Positions 1 to 7,486 of a stretch of DNA of 7,604 nt are shown here, piece by piece. The notes under the pieces were generated by a model that worked only from the letters and a program-made list of their open reading frames with translations, ran no database searches and was not told the DNA's origin. Positions within the stretch are counted from its first letter, which is position 1; every line of letters starts with the position of its first letter. Origin of the DNA: Bifidobacterium breve (lineage in GTDB: Bacteria; Bacteroidota; Bacteroidia; Cytophagales; UBA9547); NCBI GenBank assembly GCA_943325655.2, contig CALPQG020000106.1:1-7604 (forward strand), written 5' to 3'. The position numbers were made by a program, and so were the translations under genes.

Positions 1-522
1 GGGCTTAAAAACTTGGGGCTACATATTGCCTATACTCCCGACGGAAATTTTAAAATTTACTCTTGGGAAGCCAAATCAAAAAACGGCACAAAATACATAG
101 AAGCCATTTACCAATACAAACTTAACCGCAAAGTTTTTTCAGCTCCTAAAATCAAGGAAAAAGAATCCGACCCTGGTTTGATATGCGACAATATATTTAC
201 CATAAAAGTCAATATATTAGCCACTTACATCGCCTATTATCAAGGCGTTTATACAGATACTACCAAAGTAATTCAGCTCAAAGCTTACGAATTGCATGAC
301 ACAGGATTTAAAGATGAAATTCCTTTTTTCAAATCCAAAACCTCCTTTGACAATGAAGTTAATTTAACTTTTAATAGCCAAAAATCTAAAATCCCGGAAT
401 ACGATTGGGTAATTTACGACGAAGAAAAAAGAAATATTTCCATTCCAGTGGTCAACGAAGAAGGTGTGTTGATCAAAAGAAAAACCAGCTACAAGTTTAA
501 TGGACGTTGCTTTGAAAAATAA
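1..522 (+). CDS. Unknown protein, C-terminal part (5' end outside window)
   Basis: The reading frame is open from the first base (G-L-K-N before a possible TTG at 13), so this is most likely the 3' portion of a longer gene rather than a protein starting at 13. About 173 residues are visible before the TAA. They are polar and lysine-rich, with alternating hydrophobic segments that suggest beta structure. No membrane segment or catalytic motif is visible. The stretch TPDGNFKIYSWE resembles a motif I associate with uncharacterised secreted Bacteroidota proteins (x-DG-x-F-x-I-Y-S-W), but this is a recollection, not a search result. The N-terminus is missing, so a signal peptide cannot be judged. 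The last 23 nt overlap the aminotransferase start in another frame, which suggests co-transcription and possible translational coupling. I assign no function. Confidence 0.75.
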   Translation, partial: GLKNLGLHIAYTPDGNFKIYSWEAKSKNGTKYIEAIYQYKLNRKVFSAPKIKEKESDPGLICDNIFTIKVNILATYIAYYQGVYTDTTKVIQLKAYELHDTGFKDEIPFFKSKTSFDNEVNLTFNSQKSKIPEYDWVIYDEEKRNISIPVVNEEGVLIKRKTSYKFNGRCFEK

Positions 523-1636
523 AGCCGAAACTAAAATATGGCTTTCTCCTCCTCACATGTCCGGGAACGAACAACGTTTTGTTCAGGAAGCATTTGAAAG
601 CAATTGGATTGCACCCTCTGGGCCACATATTGCACAGTTTGAAAAGGCTTTAACCAATTATACCCAAAGTAAATATGCCGTTGCCCTGTACTCAGGAACA
701 AGTGCCATTCACCTGGCTTTAAAATGTTTAAACATAGAAAATGGAGATGTTGTTTTTTGCTCCACGTTTACTTTTATCGCCACTGCAAACCCTATTCACT
801 ACGAAAATGCGATTCCATATTTCATTGAAAGCGAAAAGGAAACATGGAATATGTGTCCGATTGCATTGGAATCAGCCATTTTAAAAACCAAAGCAAACCA
901 TCAAAAACCAGTAGCCATTATCTTGGTTCATTTGTATGGTAATCCTGCAAAAATGGATGCGCTAAAAGCAGTGGCGAACAAATACAACATACCCATTATT
1001 GAAGATGCCGCCGAAGCTTTAGGCAGCACCTATCACGGATTTCCTTGCGGCTCTTTGACCGAAATTGGCATCTTGTCTTTTAACGGAAACAAAATTATTA
1101 CTACTTCAGGTGGAGGCGCTTTATTGACTGATAATAAAGCATTTGCAATAAAATCAATTTACCTTTCTACCCAAGCCAAGGAAGCAACATTGCATTATGA
1201 ACACAAAAATATTGGTTATAATTACAGGATGAGTAATGTCGCTGCAGCAATTGGTTGTGGTCAGATGATGGTGGTAGATGAACGCGTTTCTCAGCGCAGA
1301 AACAACTTTGAGTACTACAAAAAACAATTTGCAAATACTTCCATTCAATTTCAACCGGAAGCAGAAAACACAAGATCAAACCGTTGGTTGACGGCTGTAG
1401 TTTTTGAAAATAAAACCAAAAAAGAAAACGTTCAAGAAGCTTTGCTCAGACAAAATATTGAATGTAGGCCTTTGTGGAAACCTCTTCACTCCCAGCCTAT
1501 TTTTAACAATTGCCTTTATGAAGGCAACCATTTTTCTGATGTACTTTTTGAGAAAGGTTTGTGCTTGCCTTCAGGAAGTAATTTGAGTGAAGTCGAATTA
1601 AATTATATTTCAAAAACAGTCATCCAATCATTATAA
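500..1636 (+). CDS. DegT/DnrJ/EryC1/StrS family PLP aminotransferase (EpsN/PglE-like)
   Basis: This is a PLP-dependent sugar aminotransferase, fold type I, 378 aa, a normal length for the family. Members transfer an amino group from glutamate to a 4-keto (or 3-keto) nucleotide sugar for glycan, capsule or exopolysaccharide synthesis in the cytoplasm. Visible landmarks are KIWLSPPHMSGNEQ (12-25), GTSAIHLAL (66-74, cofactor phosphate region), EDAAEALGS (168-176, with Asp169 expected to contact the PLP pyridine nitrogen), SFNGNK (193-198, with Lys198 as the expected Schiff-base lysine), TTSGGGALL (201-209), and RPLWKPLH (323-330) with GLCLPSGS (353-360) near the C-terminus. The opening motif and TTSGGG resemble EpsN/PglE (UDP-4-amino-sugar transaminase) types, but the exact sugar cannot be read from sequence. 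ATG 500 is chosen because the next Met (557) would remove the conserved KIWLSPP segment. No other sugar-nucleotide gene lies in the window. Confidence 0.93.
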   Translation: MDVALKNKAETKIWLSPPHMSGNEQRFVQEAFESNWIAPSGPHIAQFEKALTNYTQSKYAVALYSGTSAIHLALKCLNIENGDVVFCSTFTFIATANPIHYENAIPYFIESEKETWNMCPIALESAILKTKANHQKPVAIILVHLYGNPAKMDALKAVANKYNIPIIEDAAEALGSTYHGFPCGSLTEIGILSFNGNKIITTSGGGALLTDNKAFAIKSIYLSTQAKEATLHYEHKNIGYNYRMSNVAAAIGCGQMMVVDERVSQRRNNFEYYKKQFANTSIQFQPEAENTRSNRWLTAVVFENKTKKENVQEALLRQNIECRPLWKPLHSQPIFNNCLYEGNHFSDVLFEKGLCLPSGSNLSEVELNYISKTVIQSL

Positions 1637-1647
1637 AAATTGGATGA
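1620..1647. terminator. Bidirectional intrinsic terminator between convergent genes
   Basis: TCATCCAAT (1620-1628) and ATTGGATGA (1639-1647) form a perfect 9-bp inverted repeat around a 10-nt A/T-rich loop. The hairpin includes the aminotransferase stop codon (1634-1636) and abuts the trmL stop (1648-1650). On the plus strand it is followed by the T-rich run TTATTTTG, and on the minus strand by CTGTTTTTG, so it could end transcription from both sides. The stem is fairly AT-rich, so strength is uncertain. Confidence 0.7.
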
Positions 1648-2103
1648 TTATTTTGAATACAATAACTGTCTTTGACCTTCACCGATAGCGAAAGCAACCG
1701 CATTGGCCAAATTAAAACTTCTTACCTGAGGTTTGATTGGAATGGAAAGATGGTTTTCAAATTGAGCCAATACCTCTTTACTCAAACCCACAGATTCTTT
1801 CCCAAACACCATCCAGTCACCGTCCTGAAATTGGGCTTCATAAAATGATTTTTCGGCATGGGAGCTAAATAAAAAAACACGTGAAGTATCAGGAACAACC
1901 TTTATCCATTCGGTTACATTTTGGTATTCAAACCAGGTTAAATATTGCCAATAATCTAGTCCAGAACGTTTGAGATGTTTGTCTGAAATTTCAAATCCAA
2001 ATGGATGGATCAAGTGCAACGTATTTCCAGTACCCACACACAAACGACCAATATTCCCGGTATTGTTTGGAATTTCTGGTTCCACTAAAACGATATTCAA
2101 CAT
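1648..2103 (-). CDS. trmL: tRNA (cytidine/uridine-2'-O-)-methyltransferase TrmL
   Basis: A SPOUT-class (SpoU/TrmH) RNA methyltransferase, 151 aa, against about 157 for E. coli TrmL (YibK). The family uses SAM to methylate the 2'-OH of the wobble nucleotide 34 in certain tRNA-Leu species. The protein opens MLNIVLVEPEIPNNTGNIGRL, almost identical in pattern to YibK, including the NTGNIGR motif (14-20). It continues with GLDYW (48-52), the motif 2 region VFGKESVGL (99-107), and motif 3 with IPIKPQVRSFNLANAVAFAI (121-140), which build the trefoil-knot SAM site. ATG 2103 is chosen because it matches the family start exactly; a TTG at 2127 would add eight unconserved residues. It is a single-gene unit on the minus strand, convergent with the aminotransferase and divergent from maeB. 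The protein ends soon after the knot motifs (GEGQRQLLYSK), as short TrmL proteins do. Confidence 0.95.
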   Translation of the reverse strand: MLNIVLVEPEIPNNTGNIGRLCVGTGNTLHLIHPFGFEISDKHLKRSGLDYWQYLTWFEYQNVTEWIKVVPDTSRVFLFSSHAEKSFYEAQFQDGDWMVFGKESVGLSKEVLAQFENHLSIPIKPQVRSFNLANAVAFAIGEGQRQLLYSK

Positions 2104-2247
2104 AGATTGATAATTATTGGAATGCAATATTGAAAAAGAAAGATGACTAATATGATTAAAAATTCAAGTTTTTTTATTCTCAACAATCTTACCCTCCTTT
2201 TTTAATATTATACTAATATTTTTTATAGCTTTAGAAAATAAAATCAG

Positions 2248-2275
2248 TTGCAATAAATACACCTTTTTCTATACA
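2248..2275 (+). promoter_or_regulatory. Weak candidate promoter for maeB
   Basis: The 205-bp spacer between trmL and maeB must hold both divergent promoters and is very AT-rich. The best pair for maeB is TTGCAA (2248-2253), a 16-nt spacer, and TATACA (2270-2275), which would start a leader of about 25-30 nt. The TTG element suits a Bacteroidota -33 box, but the second box does not match the usual TAnnTTTG. A near-match, TAGCTTTA, lies at 2226-2233 without a well-placed TTG upstream. I could not pick a convincing promoter for trmL. No Shine-Dalgarno sequence precedes ATG 2309, as is common in this phylum. Confidence 0.2.
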
Positions 2276-2308
2276 CAAAATCGGTCCCAAACAGCAATAT
2301 CACAAATT

Positions 2309-4576
2309 ATGTCAAATAAAATCAGGAGAGAAGACGCATTAAATTACCATTCAGAAGGACAACCTGGAAAAATAGAAGTGGTTCCAACCAAGCAATTGAC
2401 AACACAACATGATTTGGCACTTGCATATTCTCCTGGAGTAGCTGAACCTTGTAATGAAATTGCGGCAAACAAAGAAGACGTTTATAAATATACAGCAAAA
2501 GGAAATTTGGTAGGCGTTATTACCAACGGAACGGCTGTTTTAGGCCTGGGTAATATTGGCCCCGATGCTTCCAAACCAGTAATGGAAGGTAAAGGTGTAT
2601 TGTTTAAAAAATTTGCAGGGATAGATGTTTTTGACATTGAAATTGATTGTAATGATCCTGAAGAATTTGTACGTATTGTACAGTCTTTAGAACCAACATT
2701 TGGTGCCATCAACTTAGAAGACATCAAAGCGCCAGAATGTTTTTACATAGAAACAGAGTTAAAAAAACGGATGGGCATTCCGGTGATGCATGATGACCAA
2801 CATGGAACAGCCATCATTTCAAGCGCAGCTTTAATTAACGCTTTAGAAATTGCGGGTAAAAAAATAGAAAATGCCAAGTTTATTATCAGTGGTGCCGGAG
2901 CTGCGGCCATCGCTTGTACCAAACTGTATGTAAGTTTGGGTGCTCGTTACGAGAATATTGTGATGATGGACAAAGATGGTATTATCAAAAAAGACCGCGA
3001 AAACATTCACCCCTCTCATGTACCTTTTGCTACCACCAGAAATGTAAATTCCCTGGCTGAGGCGGTTAAAGACGCAGATGTATTTTTGGGTTTATCTATT
3101 GGAGGAATACTTTCAGGAGAAATGGTTAAAACCATGGCATCCAAACCAATAGTATTTGCTTTAGCCAATCCAACCCCTGAAATTTCTTACGAAGAAGCTA
3201 CCGCCGCTCGTGAAGATATAATCTTAGCAACAGGTCGTTCAGATTATCCCAACCAGGTAAACAATGTGCTTGGATTCCCCTATATTTTTAGAGGAGCACT
3301 TGATGTAAGGGCAACTGAAATCAACGAAGCCATGAAATTAGGAGCTGTTCGTGCCATAGCGGCATTGGCAAAAGAACCCGTTCCAGAAATTGTAAACAAT
3401 GCTTATGGGGACAATAAAATTTGTTTCGGTAAATATTATTTGATACCCAAACCCTTGGATCCAAGACTGATTACCACCATTTCTCCAGCAGTGGCCAAAG
3501 CGGCCATGGAATCGGGTGTGGCCAAAAATCACATTAGCAACTGGGACGAATATGAGGTTCAACTGCAAAAAAGATTGGGCATTGACCAAAAACTGATTAC
3601 CAGGTTGATGAATTTATCGCGTTCAAATCCTAAGCGCGTTGTTTTTGCAGAAGGCGAAAATTATAAAATCTTAAAAGCTGCACAAATCGTTCAAGACCAA
3701 GGTATTGCAAGACCAATCATTTTAGGAAAAAAGAAAAATATCAATGCCATTGTGGAAGAATATAGCCTTGACCTTCAAGGATGTACCATCATTGATATTT
3801 ATGATGAAAAAGCCAAAGTGCAATTGTATGCTGAAAAGTTATTCGAAAAGCGTCAACGCAAAGGCATGACAATGAATGAAGCAACAAAACTACTCAAAGA
3901 CCCCAATTATTTTGGAGCCATGATGGTAGAATTGGGTGAAGCAGACGCATTGATTTCAGGACTTACCAAAGAATACCCTAAAACTATTTTACCATCTTTA
4001 CACATCATCGGTGTGGCTGATGAAGTTTCTAGGGTTGCTGGTATGTACATTATCATCAATAAAAAAGGCACTTTTTTCTTTGCCGATACCACTGTAAATG
4101 TAAATCCAACGGAAGATGAATTGGTAGACATTATTGGGCTAACCGCCAATAAAATCCGCTCATTTGATGTGGAACCTAGAATTGCCATGTTGTCGTATTC
4201 TAACTTTGGATCAGCCAAAGGAGAAGTGCCTACGAAAGCTGCCAATGCCAGAAAGAAGGCTTTAAAAAAATATCCAGGTTTGTTGATTGAAGGCGATATA
4301 CAAGCCAATGTTGCCGTAAATCCACATTTGCAACAGGAAATTTTTCCCTTCAGCACAATCGCTGCTGAAGGCGCAAATACCTTGATTTTCCCTGACCTGG
4401 CTTCAGGAAATATCGCTTATAAATTATTACAGGAAATTGGCGGTGCTGAAGTAATAGGACCTGTTTTGATGGGAATGAAAAAACCGGTACATGTCTTACA
4501 ACTCGGCTGTTCCGTTCGTGAAATCGTCAACATGACAGCGATTGCGGTAGTAGATGCACAGCAAATGGAAAGGTAA
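2309..4576 (+). CDS. maeB: NADP-dependent malic enzyme with C-terminal phosphotransacetylase-like domain (MaeB type)
   Basis: This enzyme oxidatively decarboxylates malate to pyruvate, CO2 and NAD(P)H, linking the TCA cycle to pyruvate and supplying reductant. At 755 aa it matches the length of E. coli MaeB (759). Residues about 15-150 form the malic N-terminal domain: [13 protein letters not shown] (36-48) carries the expected catalytic Tyr40, [19 protein letters not shown] (93-111) the conserved lysines, and NLEDI (135-139) with HDDQHGTA (161-168) the metal-binding acids. Residues about 165-400 form the NAD(P)-binding domain, with the Rossmann loop SGAGAAA (194-200), ANPTPE (286-291) and [20 protein letters not shown] (307-326). 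Residues about 425-752 are the phosphotransacetylase-like domain (VVFAEGE at 444-450, [10 protein letters not shown] at 542-551, [10 protein letters not shown] at 630-639). In characterised MaeB proteins this domain is regulatory, responding to acetyl-CoA, rather than an active acetyltransferase. The cofactor preference (NADP) is inferred from the family. It appears to have its own promoter region upstream. Confidence 0.96.
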   Translation: MSNKIRREDALNYHSEGQPGKIEVVPTKQLTTQHDLALAYSPGVAEPCNEIAANKEDVYKYTAKGNLVGVITNGTAVLGLGNIGPDASKPVMEGKGVLFKKFAGIDVFDIEIDCNDPEEFVRIVQSLEPTFGAINLEDIKAPECFYIETELKKRMGIPVMHDDQHGTAIISSAALINALEIAGKKIENAKFIISGAGAAAIACTKLYVSLGARYENIVMMDKDGIIKKDRENIHPSHVPFATTRNVNSLAEAVKDADVFLGLSIGGILSGEMVKTMASKPIVFALANPTPEISYEEATAAREDIILATGRSDYPNQVNNVLGFPYIFRGALDVRATEINEAMKLGAVRAIAALAKEPVPEIVNNAYGDNKICFGKYYLIPKPLDPRLITTISPAVAKAAMESGVAKNHISNWDEYEVQLQKRLGIDQKLITRLMNLSRSNPKRVVFAEGENYKILKAAQIVQDQGIARPIILGKKKNINAIVEEYSLDLQGCTIIDIYDEKAKVQLYAEKLFEKRQRKGMTMNEATKLLKDPNYFGAMMVELGEADALISGLTKEYPKTILPSLHIIGVADEVSRVAGMYIIINKKGTFFFADTTVNVNPTEDELVDIIGLTANKIRSFDVEPRIAMLSYSNFGSAKGEVPTKAANARKKALKKYPGLLIEGDIQANVAVNPHLQQEIFPFSTIAAEGANTLIFPDLASGNIAYKLLQEIGGAEVIGPVLMGMKKPVHVLQLGCSVREIVNMTAIAVVDAQQMER

Positions 4577-4580
4577 AAAG

Positions 4581-4608
4581 TACTGGGTACAGCGTACTGC
4601 GTACAGGG
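4581..4608. repeat. Heptamer tandem repeat after maeB (four units)
   Basis: Four adjoining 7-nt units read TACTGGG, TACAGCG, TACTGCG and TACAGGG. They alternate T and A at position 4 and vary at position 6, so the pattern is TACWGSG. The array begins five nucleotides after the maeB stop codon. The following bases 4609-4628 (with TGCTAAG at 4618-4624) look like a decayed relative of the heptamers found after the mutase gene. A short self-complementary stretch exists (AGTAC at 4579-4583 with GTACT at 4594-4598), but it is too weak and lacks a T-run to call a terminator. The rest of the spacer up to 4696 shows nothing recognisable. Confidence 0.75.
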
Positions 4609-4696
4609 ATTACAAAGTGCTAAGTGTGTTTGAATGCAGGCCTTTTACAACTTAGATGCAAACTAAATCGTAGACAATTCACTAAAACTATTGACC

Positions 4697-5437
4697 ATGG
4701 TTACCACCAAGAATCTTTTCTCGAGCTTTGAACCCAAAACTAAAAAAGATTGGGAAAAGTTGGTATTGAACGATTTAGCACTTTTGCACTATGTGTCAAA
4801 TGGTATAAAAACGGATGCCTATGTAACCACTGATGACAATTATAACAAAGCCGAATTAATTCATTTCAATCAATTGATGCAAAAAAGTAATGTGCAAACC
4901 ACTTTACTTTTTGAACATCCAACCTATAAAACCATTCCTGTTGCTGCCAATACTTCATTGGTCGATACCATCGTACTATTTTTAGAATCCATTCGTAAAG
5001 TAGAAGACATTCCTTTTTATGCTGTTGAACTGACGCTTGACCACCAATACCTATTTCAAATTGCCCGCATCAGGGCCATCAGGGTTTTGATGTTGAGGCT
5101 TTGGCCATGTTTGGAAAGTAATCCAAACTTGATTATTCCAGTATTTACAAAAATAAATTTTGATCAATCCATCTCGGAACATCAAAACATGATTCCTATC
5201 ACTTACCAACTCATGGTTGCTATGGCCTGCAATGTGAATGGAATTATTCTTGGCGATTCGTTTAAACATTCCCTGAGTAGGTTAATTCAAAATGCACATC
5301 AAATTTTGGTGCATGAATCTGATATGTATTCCCTCAAAGATCCTGCAGGAGGAAGTTATTTTATTGACCAATTGACCTCTAAACTGGTGGATGAGGCCTG
5401 GGAAAAATTATTGCAAATTTATCCTTTCAGTAATTAA
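4697..5437 (+). CDS. mutA: Methylmalonyl-CoA mutase small (non-catalytic) subunit, strongly shortened
   Basis: This protein is homologous to the small subunit that pairs with the B12-dependent catalytic subunit of methylmalonyl-CoA mutase. It keeps three recognisable parts. The first is an N-terminal segment typical of small subunits (LFSSFEPKTKKDWEKLVLNDL, 7-27). The second is a barrel region with FQIARIRAIRVLM (120-132, the family's F-x-x-I-A-K-x-R-A-x-R motif). The third is the barrel-end segment HESDMYSLKDPAGGSYFIDQ (206-225). At 246 aa it is about half or less of known small subunits (roughly 450-640 aa): much of the first half of the TIM barrel is compressed to about 80 unconserved residues, and the C-terminal flavodoxin-like domain is absent. 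There is no internal stop or frameshift. ATG 4697 is preferred over TTG 4691. The stop lies three nucleotides before the large-subunit ATG, so the two are surely co-transcribed. A structural role is inferred; it cannot be catalytic. Confidence 0.85.
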   Translation: MVTTKNLFSSFEPKTKKDWEKLVLNDLALLHYVSNGIKTDAYVTTDDNYNKAELIHFNQLMQKSNVQTTLLFEHPTYKTIPVAANTSLVDTIVLFLESIRKVEDIPFYAVELTLDHQYLFQIARIRAIRVLMLRLWPCLESNPNLIIPVFTKINFDQSISEHQNMIPITYQLMVAMACNVNGIILGDSFKHSLSRLIQNAHQILVHESDMYSLKDPAGGSYFIDQLTSKLVDEAWEKLLQIYPFSN

Positions 5438-5440
5438 GCC

Positions 5441-7486
5441 ATGAGACCAGACCTCCGTAAATACCGCCCAATTCAACCCTCACCCAAACAGGATGAATTG
5501 CCAAATGCATTTTTTCAAGCAGGCATTCCTCCTTTTTTGAGAGGACCTTACCCGGCGATGTACCTTTCTCAACCTTGGACAATAAGACAATATGCAGGGT
5601 TTTCAACGGCCGAAGAATCGAATGCCTTTTACAAAAGAAACATTGCTGCAGGACAAAAAGGATTGTCTGTTGCCTTTGATTTACCGACACACAGAGGCTA
5701 TGATTCCGATCATCCACGTGTAACTGGAGATGTAGGTAAAGCAGGTGTAGCCATTGATTCAGTGGAAGATATGAAAATTTTATTTAAAGGAATCCCTTTG
5801 GATAAAATGTCTGTTTCTATGACCATGAATGGCGCCGTAATTCCTGTTTTGGCATTTTTTATTGTTGCTGCTGAAGAACAAGGCGTAAGTCCGGAAAAAC
5901 TTAGCGGTACCATTCAAAATGACATCTTAAAAGAATATTTGGTAAGAAATACCTATATCTATCCTCCGGAACAATCGATGAGGATAATTGCAGATATATT
6001 TTCCTATACCGCTGCAAAAATGCCCAAGTTCAATTCAATCAGTATCAGTGGTTACCACATGCATGAAGCAGGTGCTCCGGCGGAATTGGAACTGGCGTAC
6101 ACTTTGGCGGATGGATTGGAATATGTGCGAACAGGAATTAAAGCAGGTTTATCCATAGATGACTTCGCTCCTCGCCTCTCCTTTTTTTGGGGAATAGGAA
6201 TGGATCATTTTACGGAGATTGCCAAAATGAGGGCAGGACGAATGTTGTGGGCAAAATTAATGCAAACATTCCATCCCAAAAATGAAAAATCATTGTCCTT
6301 ACGGGCACATTGTCAAACTTCAGGTTATAGTTTAACCGCCCAGGATCCATTGAACAATATTGCCAGAACGGCTATAGAAGCCCTAGCTGCTGTTTTTGGT
6401 GGAACACAATCTTTACATACCAATTCCTACGACGAAGCCATTGCATTGCCTTCCGATTATTCGGCTTCATTGGCAAGAGAAACCCAGTTATTCCTTCAAA
6501 ACCAAACAGATGTCACCAAAGCCATTGACCCATGGGGAGGTTCATTGGTCGTAGAAAAACTGACCAGTGAATTGGTAGAAAGCGCCTGGAAATATTTACA
6601 GGAAATAGAAAACATGGGCGGTATGGCCAAAGTGATTGCTTCTGGTTTACCGAAAATGAAAATCGAAGAAGCAGCTTCCCGCAAACAAGCACAAATTGAT
6701 ACCGGAAGAAAAAAAATAGTGGGTGTTAATTGTTTTCAACTTGAAAGTGAAGCACCAATTGAAGTGCTGTCCATTGACAATGAGAAGGTTTTACAAAATC
6801 AATTGGACCGGTTAACCCACATCAAAAATAACAGAGATGAAAAAGCAGTTGCCATTGCGTTGATGAATATAGAAACTGCCACCGCTGATGGAACAGGTAA
6901 TTTATTGGAACTCGCCATTGAAGCCGCAAAAGCAAGGTGTACTTTGGGAGAAATTAGTTGGGTAATAGAAAAAATATATGGAAGACATCAGGCCTCAGTG
7001 CGTTCGATGTTAGGAGTTTATGCCAAAGAAATTGCCATGGATGAAAATTTCAAAAAAGCCAAAGCACTTTCTGACCAATTTGCGGAGCAAGAAGGAAGAA
7101 GACCCAGAATTCTTGTGGCTAAAATAGGTCAGGATGGTCATGACAGAGGCGCCAGAATCATTGCCACCGCCTTTGCAGATTTAGGATTTGATGTAGATAT
7201 CGGGCCCCTTTTTCAAACACCAGCAGAAGTAGCCATGCAAGCCATTGACAATGATGTACATGTCATCGGAGTATCCAGTTTGGCTGCAGGGCATAATACC
7301 CTTGTTCCAGCATTGATTTCAGCATTAAAAAATCAGGGACGCGGAGACATTTTGGTAATTCTTGGAGGCGTAGTGCCGCAACAAGATTATGAGAATTTGT
7401 ACCAAAAAGGAGTTACAGGCATCTATGGGCCAGGAACAATATTGTCCAAAGCAGCCCAAGACATTTTGGAGAAGCTGATGAATTAG
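5441..7486 (+). CDS. mutB: Methylmalonyl-CoA mutase large (catalytic) subunit
   Basis: An adenosylcobalamin-dependent radical enzyme that interconverts (R)-methylmalonyl-CoA and succinyl-CoA, used in propionate metabolism; homologues are also named scpA or mcmA. The 681-aa protein has a TIM-barrel substrate domain (about 20-540) and a C-terminal flavodoxin-like B12 domain (about 555-680). By alignment from memory to the Propionibacterium shermanii enzyme, Tyr51 (in [13 protein letters not shown]), Arg169 ([10 protein letters not shown]) and His206 ([10 protein letters not shown]) correspond to the active-site Tyr89, Arg207 and His244. The B12 motif is DGHDRG (565-570), with His567 as the lower axial ligand, followed by SSLAAGH (612-618) and LGG at 641-643. 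All key residues are present, so it should be active. ATG 5441 is the earliest possible start: two codons upstream is the in-frame TAA of the small subunit. The N-terminus is therefore about 38 residues shorter than the P. shermanii subunit. No epimerase or MeaB-type chaperone gene is in the window. Confidence 0.97.
   Translation: MRPDLRKYRPIQPSPKQDELPNAFFQAGIPPFLRGPYPAMYLSQPWTIRQYAGFSTAEESNAFYKRNIAAGQKGLSVAFDLPTHRGYDSDHPRVTGDVGKAGVAIDSVEDMKILFKGIPLDKMSVSMTMNGAVIPVLAFFIVAAEEQGVSPEKLSGTIQNDILKEYLVRNTYIYPPEQSMRIIADIFSYTAAKMPKFNSISISGYHMHEAGAPAELELAYTLADGLEYVRTGIKAGLSIDDFAPRLSFFWGIGMDHFTEIAKMRAGRMLWAKLMQTFHPKNEKSLSLRAHCQTSGYSLTAQDPLNNIARTAIEALAAVFGGTQSLHTNSYDEAIALPSDYSASLARETQLFLQNQTDVTKAIDPWGGSLVVEKLTSELVESAWKYLQEIENMGGMAKVIASGLPKMKIEEAASRKQAQIDTGRKKIVGVNCFQLESEAPIEVLSIDNEKVLQNQLDRLTHIKNNRDEKAVAIALMNIETATADGTGNLLELAIEAAKARCTLGEISWVIEKIYGRHQASVRSMLGVYAKEIAMDENFKKAKALSDQFAEQEGRRPRILVAKIGQDGHDRGARIIATAFADLGFDVDIGPLFQTPAEVAMQAIDNDVHVIGVSSLAAGHNTLVPALISALKNQGRGDILVILGGVVPQQDYENLYQKGVTGIYGPGTILSKAAQDILEKLMN

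Noticed and set aside
13..522. TTG at 13 as the start of a 169-aa protein
   Set aside because: The frame is open to the window edge and the codons before it are ordinary sense codons, so a gene truncated by the window is more likely.
1154..1379. Two overlapping minus-strand open frames inside the aminotransferase gene
   Set aside because: Both are antisense to conserved coding sequence, short and cysteine-rich in a way typical of non-coding translation.
2104..2127. TTG at 2127 as trmL start
   Set aside because: It adds eight residues not found in the family, while ATG 2103 gives the conserved MLNIVLVEPE start.
3907..4356. 149-codon open frame on the minus strand inside maeB
   Set aside because: It lies wholly antisense to the conserved phosphotransacetylase-like domain and its translation shows no family features; it is a shadow of the coding strand.
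4579..4598. Intrinsic terminator after maeB
   Set aside because: The only stem is AGTAC/GTACT, five base pairs, with no T-run after it; repeated GTAC in the heptamers explains the self-complementarity.
4625..4632. TGTGTTTG as a Bacteroidota -7 box (TAnnTTTG) for the mutase genes
   Set aside because: It has one mismatch and no TTG at the expected distance upstream, so it is not distinguishable from chance.
4691..4696. TTG at 4691 as small-subunit start
   Set aside because: An ATG lies two codons downstream and no ribosome binding site favours the TTG.
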